From positions 1-59,228 of the forward strand of contig NZ_ATDK01000214.1 in the NCBI RefSeq assembly GCF_000444135.1: 59,228 nt of DNA. Reading direction: 5' to 3'. Below the pieces are notes generated by a model. The model had not been told where the DNA came from, searched no databases, and saw only the letters and a list, made by a program, of their open reading frames with translations. The DNA is from Pseudomonas avellanae BPIC 631. GTDB taxonomy: Bacteria > Pseudomonadota > Gammaproteobacteria > Pseudomonadales > Pseudomonadaceae. Positions 53,116 to 59,228 of the stretch are shown here, one piece after another. Position numbers and translations under genes: made by a program. Numbering within the stretch: position 1 is the first letter of the stretch; every line of letters starts with the position of its first letter.

Positions 53116-54003
53116 ATGCAAGCTGCCAATCCACGCCGTGGATACATTCTGGGCCTGAGTGCTTACACCATCTGGGGCCTGTTCCCCCTGTATTTCAAAG
53201 CCATTGCCGCCGTTCCAGCCATCGAGATCATCATCCATCGTGCGCTGTGGTCGGCGCTCTTCGGCTCGATCGTGCTGATGTTCTGGAAACACCCCGGCTG
53301 GTGGCGCGACCTGCGCAACAACCCGCAACGGCTGGCCGTGCTGGCACTGAGCGGCACCCTGATTGCCGCCAACTGGATCGTCTATGTGTGGGCCGTGAAC
53401 AACGGCCGCATGCTTGAGGCCAGCCTTGGGTACTACATCAACCCGCTGGTCAACGTGTTGCTGGGCATGTTGCTGCTGGGCGAACGGCTCAGGCGCCTGC
53501 AATGGGTCGCCGTCGCTCTGGCTGCAACGGGCGTCGCGCAGCAGGTCTGGCACGTTGGCAGCCTGCCGTGGATATCACTGGCGCTCGCACTGACGTTCGC
53601 TTTCTACGGCCTGATCCGCAAAAAAGCCCCGGTCGCCGCCCTGCCCGGCCTGGTCGTGGAAACCTGGATGCTGGTGCCGCTGGCCCTGATCTGGCTGACG
53701 CTCAACCCGACGGCCGTCACCGCACAGGCAGAATTCTGGACCACCACCCAGGCCATCTGGCTCGCGGCGACAGGCCCGGTGACGCTGATACCGCTGGTGT
53801 GCTTCAACGCAGCAGCGCGCCATCTGCCGTTCACGACACTGGGTTTCCTGCAATACATTGCGCCTACCCTGGTCCTGCTGCTGGCCGTGCTGCTGTACGG
53901 CGAGCACCTGACCACCAGCACCATCATCACCTTCGCCTTCATCTGGGCGGGGCTGGCTGTCTACAGTGTGGATATCTGGCTGAAATCCCGCGGCCGCCGC
54001 TGA
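53116..54003 (+). CDS. rarD: RarD-type EamA-family transporter
   Basis: 295 residues with ten membrane helices in two EamA halves. It starts RRGYILGLSAYTIWGLFPLYFKAI and has NWIVYVWAVNNGRMLEASLGYYINPLVNVLLG, both typical of RarD (the chloramphenicol-sensitivity protein). AAAGGGACG precedes the start. The substrate is unknown. A strong hairpin follows at 54024. Confidence 0.88.
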   Translation: MQAANPRRGYILGLSAYTIWGLFPLYFKAIAAVPAIEIIIHRALWSALFGSIVLMFWKHPGWWRDLRNNPQRLAVLALSGTLIAANWIVYVWAVNNGRMLEASLGYYINPLVNVLLGMLLLGERLRRLQWVAVALAATGVAQQVWHVGSLPWISLALALTFAFYGLIRKKAPVAALPGLVVETWMLVPLALIWLTLNPTAVTAQAEFWTTTQAIWLAATGPVTLIPLVCFNAAARHLPFTTLGFLQYIAPTLVLLLAVLLYGEHLTTSTIITFAFIWAGLAVYSVDIWLKSRGRR

Positions 54004-54023
54004 TCAAAAAACACACAAACCTA

Positions 54024-54050
54024 TGCAGGCCACGCCCCCCGTGGCCTGCA
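54024..54050 (+). terminator. Hairpin downstream of rarD
   Basis: TGCAGGCCAC (54024-54033) and GTGGCCTGCA (54041-54050) form a perfect 10-pair stem with a C-rich 7-base loop, 20 bases after the stop. There is no strong T run on the plus strand, so it is a probable but not classical terminator. Confidence 0.6.
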
Positions 54051-54064
54051 AGAGGTTCTCCAAG

Positions 54065-54219
54065 GGTTATCCACAGGCAGACTGACCTTATCTGTGCACA
54101 AGCCCTTGAAACTGTTGGTTTTTTGATCAGTCTTCGTCAAGGCACAGCAGGCGGGGCGCGCAGGGCTATTCCCCCAGGTTATCCACAGGCAGGTGTACGG
54201 TTAACTTGGATAACCTGGG
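54065..54219. promoter_or_regulatory. DnaA-box cluster and inverted repeat
   Basis: GGTTATCCACAGGCAG occurs twice (54065-54080 and 54177-54192), each holding a perfect DnaA box TTATCCACA (54067-54075, 54179-54187), 112 bases apart in the same orientation. The second copy is also the left arm of a perfect 12-base inverted repeat, CCCAGGTTATCC (54173-54184) and GGATAACCTGGG (54208-54219). A weaker box TTGTGCACA is on the minus strand near 54094-54102. The region from rarD to the XRE gene (about 360 bases) holds no other gene. Confidence 0.65.
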
Positions 54220-54362
54220 TATACTCAAAGAGCGTTTAGGGAGTGCACATTTTTTGGTACACTTCAAGTCTATAAAGGCCTGATGGGATTTGATCGCCAA
54301 GATCCTTTAACGAGATGAACAACGGCCAGACAGCGCAAAGCAGCACTCAAAAGGAACAAGTA

Positions 54363-54665
54363 ATGAACCAGCACATTGGCTCTGACTTCGATGACTTTCT
54401 TGCCGAGCAAGGCTTTGCGGAGGAGGTGTCTGCCGCGGCACTCAAACGGGTTATTTCCTGGCAGATCGCTGAGGTCATGAAACAGCAGAAGGTTACCAAA
54501 AAGGCTCTCGCCGAGCGTATGCACACAAGCCGAACCGCAGTAGACCGCGCTCTGGATCAGAATGATCCGGGGATGACCCTTGCAACGCTGGCCAGCGCTG
54601 CAAGGGCACTGGGTCAACGGGTAGAGGTCAGGCTGGTCCCGGAGCAAGAAGCCAAACGCGCCTGA
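54363..54665 (+). CDS. Orphan XRE-family antitoxin-like regulator
   Basis: 100 residues from the ATG at 54363, which has AAAGGAACA upstream; the in-frame ATG at 54315 is possible but has no good ribosome site. The segment DFDDFLAEQGFAEEVSAAALKRVISWQIAEVMKQQKVTKKALAERMHTSRTAVDRALD is the HTH of HigA-like antitoxins (helix 3 around TSRTAVDRAL). No RelE/HigB toxin gene is next to it on either side, so it is a solitary copy. A possible operator, AGTGCAC-N8-GTACACT (54242-54263), lies upstream. Confidence 0.72.
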   Translation: MNQHIGSDFDDFLAEQGFAEEVSAAALKRVISWQIAEVMKQQKVTKKALAERMHTSRTAVDRALDQNDPGMTLATLASAARALGQRVEVRLVPEQEAKRA

Positions 54666-54684
54666 GCACAATCAGTTTCAGGAA

Positions 54685-55203
54685 TCACGCCTCACCACCC
54701 AACACCAACTCCACCATCAGATCATCAGCCAGTGTTTCAAGCCCGGCCTGCAGATCATCCAGCGATAAACCCACCGGCACGCCCAGCACGGCATCGGCGT
54801 GGAACAGCAGTTCGCTGCTCATGGGGGCCGGGGTGACGTCGGTGATCAGGTGTTCGACGTTGACGCCCTGTCCGGCCAGCAATCGGGTGATGTCGCGCAC
54901 GATACCGGGGCGGTCGTTGCCGACCAGTTTCATACTGATCAGTTGGGTCGTATCGCTTGTCTCCACTGCGCTGTCGGCCAGCAGCATACGAATGCCGTGG
55001 GCTGAAAGTGCGTTCAGCGCCTTGATCAGGTCGTCGTATTGCTGCGGCTCGACGCCGACCTTGAGGATCCCGGCAAACTGCCCGGCCATGCGTGACATAC
55101 GGCTTTCCAGCCAATTGCCACCGTGCTCCGCGATGCATTGGGCGATGCGTTCGACCTGGCCCGGTTTGTCCGGGGCAACCAGCGTTACGACGAGATGATC
55201 CAC
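54685..55203 (-). CDS. GcvR-like ACT-domain regulator
   Basis: 172 residues from a GTG at 55203, with AAAGAGGA upstream; a longer ATG reading to 55278 has no such site. It has two tandem ACT domains, about 3-75 (HLVVTLVAPDKPGQVERIAQCIAEHGGNW) and 88-165 (LISMKLVGNDRPGIVRDITRLLAGQGVNVEHL). This is the layout of the glycine cleavage repressor GcvR, which works by binding GcvA and sensing glycine. No gcv gene is nearby, so the name is by architecture only. It is convergent with the XRE gene and divergent from glcB, with about 320 bases between. Confidence 0.78.
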   Translation of the reverse strand: MDHLVVTLVAPDKPGQVERIAQCIAEHGGNWLESRMSRMAGQFAGILKVGVEPQQYDDLIKALNALSAHGIRMLLADSAVETSDTTQLISMKLVGNDRPGIVRDITRLLAGQGVNVEHLITDVTPAPMSSELLFHADAVLGVPVGLSLDDLQAGLETLADDLMVELVLGGEA

Positions 55204-55427
55204 GGTCAATTCCTCTTTCAATGCAGATGATTTGAAAACTGCGACGCTCGCACGAGTATAGGCCTGCTTGAAGCACACCTGATGTGTGGCAAATCGTGTA
55301 CCGTTTGGCAGGCTTTATGGAACAATCCTGAGCGAATCTGGAAGCACCGTGACCTTCGGCGTGACCGGACGTTGAAATCCAGTCGTTTAATGACAAATCC
55401 AGCGACGTTTTCACGCGACTGCGGCTG

Positions 55428-55455
55428 ATGTAGTATCCCGTAGCGAGCACTACAT
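55428..55455. promoter_or_regulatory. Inverted repeat upstream of glcB
   Basis: ATGTAGT (55428-55434) and ACTACAT (55449-55455) are perfect 7-base arms 14 bases apart, ending 70 bases before the glcB start. The left arm overlaps TAGTAT, a possible -10 element. It may be a repressor or activator site for glcB; the protein is unknown. The rest of the 320-base glcB-gcvR gap shows no gene. Confidence 0.4.
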
Positions 55456-55525
55456 AAAACCAAGATCAATGACAGAGCGCTCCCTGAGTGTGCTCGACCC
55501 TGCTGAGCAGAGTGAGGCAAGTGCA

Positions 55526-57703
55526 ATGACTGAGTACGTTCAAGTCGGTGACCTGCAAGTCGCCAGAGTCCTGTTCGACTTCGTGCAGAACGAAGCAACC
55601 CCCGGAACCGGCGTCGATGCGGGCGCATTCTGGGCCGGTGCGGACCAACTGATCCACGACCTCGCGCCAAAGAACAAGGCACTGCTCACCCAGCGTGATG
55701 AATTGCAGGCGCAGATCGATGCCTGGCACCAGTCGCGTGCTGGCCAGGCGCACGACGCCTCGGCTTACAAAGCCTTCCTTCAGGAGATCGGCTATCTGCT
55801 GCCAGAAGCGGCGGACTTTCAGATCACCACGCAAAACGTCGACGAAGAAATTGCCATCATGGCTGGCCCGCAGTTGGTCGTGCCGGTGATGAACGCACGT
55901 TTCGCGCTCAACGCATCAAATGCACGCTGGGGCTCGTTGTACGATGCGCTGTACGGCACCGATGCAATCAGCGAAGAAGGCGGCGCGGAAAAAGGCAAGG
56001 GCTACAACAAGGTGCGTGGCGACAAAGTCATCGCCTTCGCCCGCGCCTTTCTCGATCAGGCTGCGCCGCTGGCGGCGGGCTCGCACGTTGACTCGACTGC
56101 TTACAAATTGATCGACGGCAAGCTGGTCGTCAGCCTCAAGGGCGGCAGCAACACCGGCCTGCGCGACGATGCACAACTGGTCGGCTTTCAAGGCGATGCC
56201 TCGGCACCGCTCGCCGTGCTGTTCAAGCACAACGGCCTGCATTTCGAATTGCAGATCGACGCTGCAAGCCCGGTCGGCCAGACCGATCCGGCGGGCGTGA
56301 AAGACATCCTCATGGAAGCCGCGCTGACCACCATCATGGACTGCGAAGACTCCATCGCGGCCGTTGATGCCGACGACAAAGTGGTCGTCTACCGTAACTG
56401 GCTGGGCCTGATGAAAGGTGATCTGGCTGAATCGGTGTCCAAGGGCGGCGATACCTTCACCCGCACCATGAACCCGGACCGGGTCTACACCACGCCACAA
56501 GGCGGCGAAGTCACGCTGCACGGTCGTTCGTTGCTGTTCATCCGCAACGTCGGCCACCTGATGACCATCGACGCGATTCTCGACAAGCATGGCAACGAAG
56601 TGCCGGAAGGCATTCTCGATGGCCTGCTGACCAGCCTCGCGGCGATCCACAACCTCAACGGCAATAACACGCGCAGCAACAGCCGCAGCGGCTCGATGTA
56701 CATCGTCAAACCGAAGATGCACGGGCCGCAGGAAGCTGCGTTCACCAACGAGCTGTTCGGGCGTATCGAGCAGGTGCTGGGCTTGCCGCGCAACACGCTG
56801 AAAGTCGGCATCATGGACGAGGAGCGCCGTACCACGGTCAACCTCAAGGCCTGCATTCAGGCAGCAAGCGAGCGCGTTGTGTTCATCAACACCGGCTTTT
56901 TGGACCGCACCGGTGACGAAATCCACACGTCGATGGAGGCAGGCCCGGTGGTGCGCAAGGCGCAGATGAAAGCCGAAAAATGGATCTCGGCCTACGAGAA
57001 CTCCAACGTCGATATCGGCCTGAAATGCGGCCTGCAAGGTCGTGCGCAGATCGGCAAGGGTATGTGGGCCATGCCCGACCTGATGGCCGCCATGCTGGAG
57101 CAGAAAATCGCCCACCCGCTGGCAGGTGCAAATACCGCCTGGGTGCCATCACCCACCGCGGCTGCGCTGCATGCTCTGCACTATCACAAGGTGGATGTGT
57201 TCGCCCGTCAGGCCGAACTGGCCCAGCGCGAACAGGCCTCGGTGGATGACATCCTGACCTTACCGCTCGCGCCGAACACCGACTGGACGCCGGAAGAGAT
57301 CCAGAACGAACTGGACAATAACGCCCAGGGCATTCTTGGCTATGTGGTGCGCTGGATCGATCAGGGCGTGGGTTGCTCGAAAGTCCCGGACATCAACGAC
57401 ATCGGCCTGATGGAAGACCGCGCCACGCTGCGCATTTCCAGCCAGCACATGGCCAACTGGCTGCGGCATGGCATCGTCACCGAAACCCAGGTGCTCGAAA
57501 GCCTCAAACGCATGGCCCCTGTCGTAGACCGCCAGAACGCCAACGACCCGCATTACCGCCCACTTGCACCCGACTTCGACAGCAACATCGCCTTCCAGGC
57601 GGCCGTCGAACTGGTCATCGAAGGCACACGACAGCCCAACGGTTACACCGAGCCGGTGCTGCATCGCCGCCGTCGCGAATTCAAGGCCAAGAACGGAGTG
57701 TAA
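55526..57703 (+). CDS. glcB: Malate synthase G
   Basis: 725 residues from the ATG at 55526, the exact usual length of GlcB; an in-frame ATG at 55469 would add nineteen residues of non-family sequence. GAGG lies about 10 bases upstream. Family stretches include [15 protein letters not shown] (Mg-binding acidic motif), [47 protein letters not shown] and [14 protein letters not shown]. The enzyme condenses glyoxylate and acetyl-CoA to malate, completing the glyoxylate shunt. A stem AGAGGC...GCCTCT lies just after it (57725-57744). Confidence 0.96.
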   Translation: MTEYVQVGDLQVARVLFDFVQNEATPGTGVDAGAFWAGADQLIHDLAPKNKALLTQRDELQAQIDAWHQSRAGQAHDASAYKAFLQEIGYLLPEAADFQITTQNVDEEIAIMAGPQLVVPVMNARFALNASNARWGSLYDALYGTDAISEEGGAEKGKGYNKVRGDKVIAFARAFLDQAAPLAAGSHVDSTAYKLIDGKLVVSLKGGSNTGLRDDAQLVGFQGDASAPLAVLFKHNGLHFELQIDAASPVGQTDPAGVKDILMEAALTTIMDCEDSIAAVDADDKVVVYRNWLGLMKGDLAESVSKGGDTFTRTMNPDRVYTTPQGGEVTLHGRSLLFIRNVGHLMTIDAILDKHGNEVPEGILDGLLTSLAAIHNLNGNNTRSNSRSGSMYIVKPKMHGPQEAAFTNELFGRIEQVLGLPRNTLKVGIMDEERRTTVNLKACIQAASERVVFINTGFLDRTGDEIHTSMEAGPVVRKAQMKAEKWISAYENSNVDIGLKCGLQGRAQIGKGMWAMPDLMAAMLEQKIAHPLAGANTAWVPSPTAAALHALHYHKVDVFARQAELAQREQASVDDILTLPLAPNTDWTPEEIQNELDNNAQGILGYVVRWIDQGVGCSKVPDINDIGLMEDRATLRISSQHMANWLRHGIVTETQVLESLKRMAPVVDRQNANDPHYRPLAPDFDSNIAFQAAVELVIEGTRQPNGYTEPVLHRRRREFKAKNGV

Positions 57704-57755
57704 GGTTTTTATTCACCGGACCGGAGAGGCGGCTTGCTGCCTCTTCGGGAGGGTG

Positions 57756-57905
57756 ATGAGTAAACATCGCGTTTTTTCGTTTGAACGACCCAGATACTTT
57801 CTAACTCGATACATCATCGAAGCAAAACAAACTTCATCCCGTTTGTGGGAAAAAGTCATTCCCCGCGTAAGACGCCTGATCAATATAGGTAAGTCGAGTC
57901 TTTAA
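57756..57905 (+). CDS. Possible small basic protein, hypothetical
   Basis: 49 codons starting ATGAGTAAACAT with GGGAGG 5 bases upstream. The peptide is rich in Arg, Lys and Phe (SKHRVFSFERPRYFLTRYIIEAKQ) with no recognised motif. It lies between glcB and the PAAR gene in a more AT-rich stretch. The ribosome site is the only support. The following 150 bases to the PAAR gene show nothing else. Confidence 0.3.
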   Translation: MSKHRVFSFERPRYFLTRYIIEAKQTSSRLWEKVIPRVRRLINIGKSSL

Positions 57906-58061
57906 TTATAAAAACGTAACCACAAGGTATTTCCGCGCACGACACACAGTGCTATCTCTCTACCTGTTGCATTAACAAAAGTCATGCCTCTTAAACAACG
58001 ACGTTCAAATTGATGATCGTTAATAGTGGCCATGACTTCAGTTCTGCTCAAGGAGAGTTGC

Positions 58062-58628
58062 ATGAACCGATTGGCAATTGTTGTAGGTGATATGACGGAT
58101 CATGGAGGACACGTCATGACAGGCTCTGAAAGCCATATCATTGATGGGTTCCCCACGGCGCATGTCGGGTGCGATGTTATTTGTCCTCTGCATGGCCCTA
58201 CCAAGATAATCAGCGGGCAGAACGACTACCTCGTCGAAGGCCACCCACTGGCGCTTGAAGGCGACCTGACAACCTGCGGTGCACGACTGGTCTCTTGCCA
58301 ACAGAACTTTTTCCTGGTCGAAAGAGAATCTTCCTCCGAACACATACCCGTTACCCCGCCAATGAAACGGGCATATACCCCCGTCGTACTTGCTCAGCCC
58401 TACACTTCGTCGACTTCCAGACAAAACCGAATCGTGTGTGACGAGCGTTTTCAAATGCTCACCCATCAACGCAATCGCCTTGGGCATCTGGATTATGTGC
58501 TGCTGGAACATAACCAATGCACGGCTCGCGGCACCCTCGATGAGCACGGCCACAGCCGCAAACACGGCAGCTCAAGCCCTTCGACCTTACAGTTTGCCGC
58601 CTCCGCCCCTTGGCCTGTAATGGAGTAA
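58062..58628 (+). CDS. PAAR-domain protein (type VI secretion spike tip)
   Basis: 188 residues from the ATG at 58062, with AAGGAG upstream. The N-terminal 85 residues are a PAAR domain: VVGDMTDHGGHVMTGSESHIIDGFPTAHVGCDVICPLHGPTKII, then GHPLALEGDLTTCGARLVS. The repeats and the His/Cys pattern fit the zinc-held cone that sharpens the VgrG spike. The remaining 100 residues carry no obvious toxin domain, so it is probably a carrier for the next gene's product. The DUF6402 gene starts directly after its stop (TAA-ATG). No VgrG, Hcp or adaptor gene is in the window. Confidence 0.85.
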   Translation: MNRLAIVVGDMTDHGGHVMTGSESHIIDGFPTAHVGCDVICPLHGPTKIISGQNDYLVEGHPLALEGDLTTCGARLVSCQQNFFLVERESSSEHIPVTPPMKRAYTPVVLAQPYTSSTSRQNRIVCDERFQMLTHQRNRLGHLDYVLLEHNQCTARGTLDEHGHSRKHGSSSPSTLQFAASAPWPVME

Positions 58629-59150
58629 ATGAACATGTCCCTGAATGATTTCCAGCGCACCAATGCCGTCGGTCCCGATACCTACTTCGCCCTGCCACAG
58701 GGTGTATCACGCACCTATGCACCCTTGGACACGCCACCCAAGCAAGTCATCATCGAAAACCTCGCCCTGTCCCGCATTCCGGGCGCCATGCGTAACATGG
58801 GCTGGGATACCGCTGCGGCGTTGATGTAACGATGGTTTGATAGCCCGGGGTGGGAGATGCCGGCGGATTGGAAGAAAAAAGAAACCAAACCTGACCCTGC
58901 CTCATTATTGCCAGAGCAATGCGACGAAGACATAGTGAAGATGGAATGGGCAATGACATTTGAGCGATGCCGAAAGGCCGTCGCCTCGGCTGAGTCCAGA
59001 CTAACCAGCGTCCCTGCCATAGGCCTCCTGAAAGAAAGATTAAAGCACGCTGGCTGGGATGGAAGGGGGTCATTCCGCTTGGGACACGAAAATCTAGGGG
59101 CAAGACAAATAGATAAATCATCTCAAATAAACGGCGGCGGCAAAAACTGA
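58629..59150 (+). pseudogene. DUF6402-type (type VI-associated) protein, broken by an in-frame stop and an insertion
   Basis: The frame from the ATG at 58629 reads SLNDFQRTNAVGPDTYFALP... to MRNMGWDTAAALM, a TAA at 58827-58829, then RWFDSPGWEMPADWKKKE and on to RQIDKSSQIN in the same frame. The join AALM-x-RWFDSPGW and the later VKMEWAMTFERC and LKHAGWDGRGSFRLG look like one continuous DUF6402 protein as I remember it, normally with Glu or Gln at the stop position. After about 59132 the similarity ends and an IS30-type transposase follows, so the C-terminal part is lost or displaced. Adjacent to PAAR, it was probably a type VI effector or cargo. Confidence 0.7.
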
Positions 59151-59184
59151 GCGCAACACCTGACCAATCCGGTACGGTGAACCT

Positions 59185-59228
59185 ATGTCATATCATGAAC
59201 TCAGCATTGAAGAACGCATCACGATCCA
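59185..59228 (+). mobile_element. Start of an IS30-family transposase gene, cut by the window end
   Basis: ATG at 59185 opens MSYHELSIEERITI and runs off the window. This is the typical beginning of IS30-type transposases (M.Y..LSIEER..I). The left end of the element must lie between about 59130, where DUF6402 similarity stops, and 59185. The terminal inverted repeat cannot be fixed without the other end. The element interrupts the DUF6402 gene. Confidence 0.7.

Noticed and set aside
54270..54671. A 133-codon minus-strand frame opposite the XRE gene as a possible toxin
   Set aside because: It is antisense to the HTH gene, has no RelE/HigB motif and no ribosome site.
55916..57115. A 399-codon minus-strand frame opposite glcB
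   Set aside because: Antisense shadow; no family features.
199..58829. A changed genetic code with TAA/TAG read as Gln
   Set aside because: Many genes in the window end normally at TAA or TAG (for example glcB and the lipoprotein at 7496), so reassignment is excluded. The in-frame stops are better read as lesions.

Overview
The window is a chromosomal segment of a fluorescent pseudomonad, most likely of the Pseudomonas syringae group. The evidence is the gene content and order: pqqFABCDE plus the adjacent S9 peptidase, bioBFHCD next to a comF-like gene, the lysine monooxygenase pair davBA, an acyl-CoA dehydrogenase pair around a GGDEF gene, and glcB. Pseudomonas-type extragenic palindromes (GCGAACTTGTTCGC and GACGCAGAGCGTC types) and GC-rich codon use agree. 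No rRNA, tRNA or CRISPR array was seen.

Left part (1-8100), accessory and decaying. A serine-recombinase remnant lies at the edge. It is followed by a DUF5677 gene broken by an in-frame amber codon, two small hypotheticals, a secreted RTX protein with delta-60 repeats, an Amidase_3 gene with an in-frame ochre codon in its signal peptide, a hipBA module with a clear palindromic operator, an SRPBCC protein and a lipoprotein.

Middle-left (8180-18660), specialised functions. A 1344-residue Pls-type synthetase (adenylation, carrier, then three membrane/beta-helix units, as in epsilon-poly-lysine synthetase) is translationally coupled to a phosphopantetheinyl transferase. A GNAT acetyltransferase and an exported M20 peptidase lie just upstream on the same strand. 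Next comes a Fic / NERD / HipBA island: the fic gene is preceded by two long palindromes sharing TGAGCCGA, and the second hipBA pair has a 7 x 8-bp tandem repeat just upstream.

Central core (18900-46140), housekeeping and metabolism. It holds a FUSC protein, an Lrp regulator and davBA for lysine catabolism; a complete pqq operon with a terminator-like hairpin between pqqA and pqqB; two FadE-like dehydrogenases around a diguanylate cyclase; the biotin operon on the minus strand, with a BirA-box-like operator over the bioB -35 element and inside the start of the divergent comF gene; a ModE regulator; and a Tat-exported PhoX phosphatase.

Right part (46280-59228). A LacI regulator, an ABC importer and a GpdQ-like phosphodiesterase form one overlapping minus-strand operon, probably for uptake and hydrolysis of an organophosphate diester. 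Beyond it lie an srkA-like kinase gene with a small C-terminal frameshift deletion, rarD, an intergenic region with two perfect DnaA boxes, an orphan XRE antitoxin-like gene, a GcvR-like gene and glcB. The window ends in a PAAR (type VI secretion) gene followed by a DUF6402 gene that is broken twice, by an in-frame stop and by an IS30-type element whose transposase starts at 59185.

All functions are inferred by reading sequence and motifs. No database search was run.
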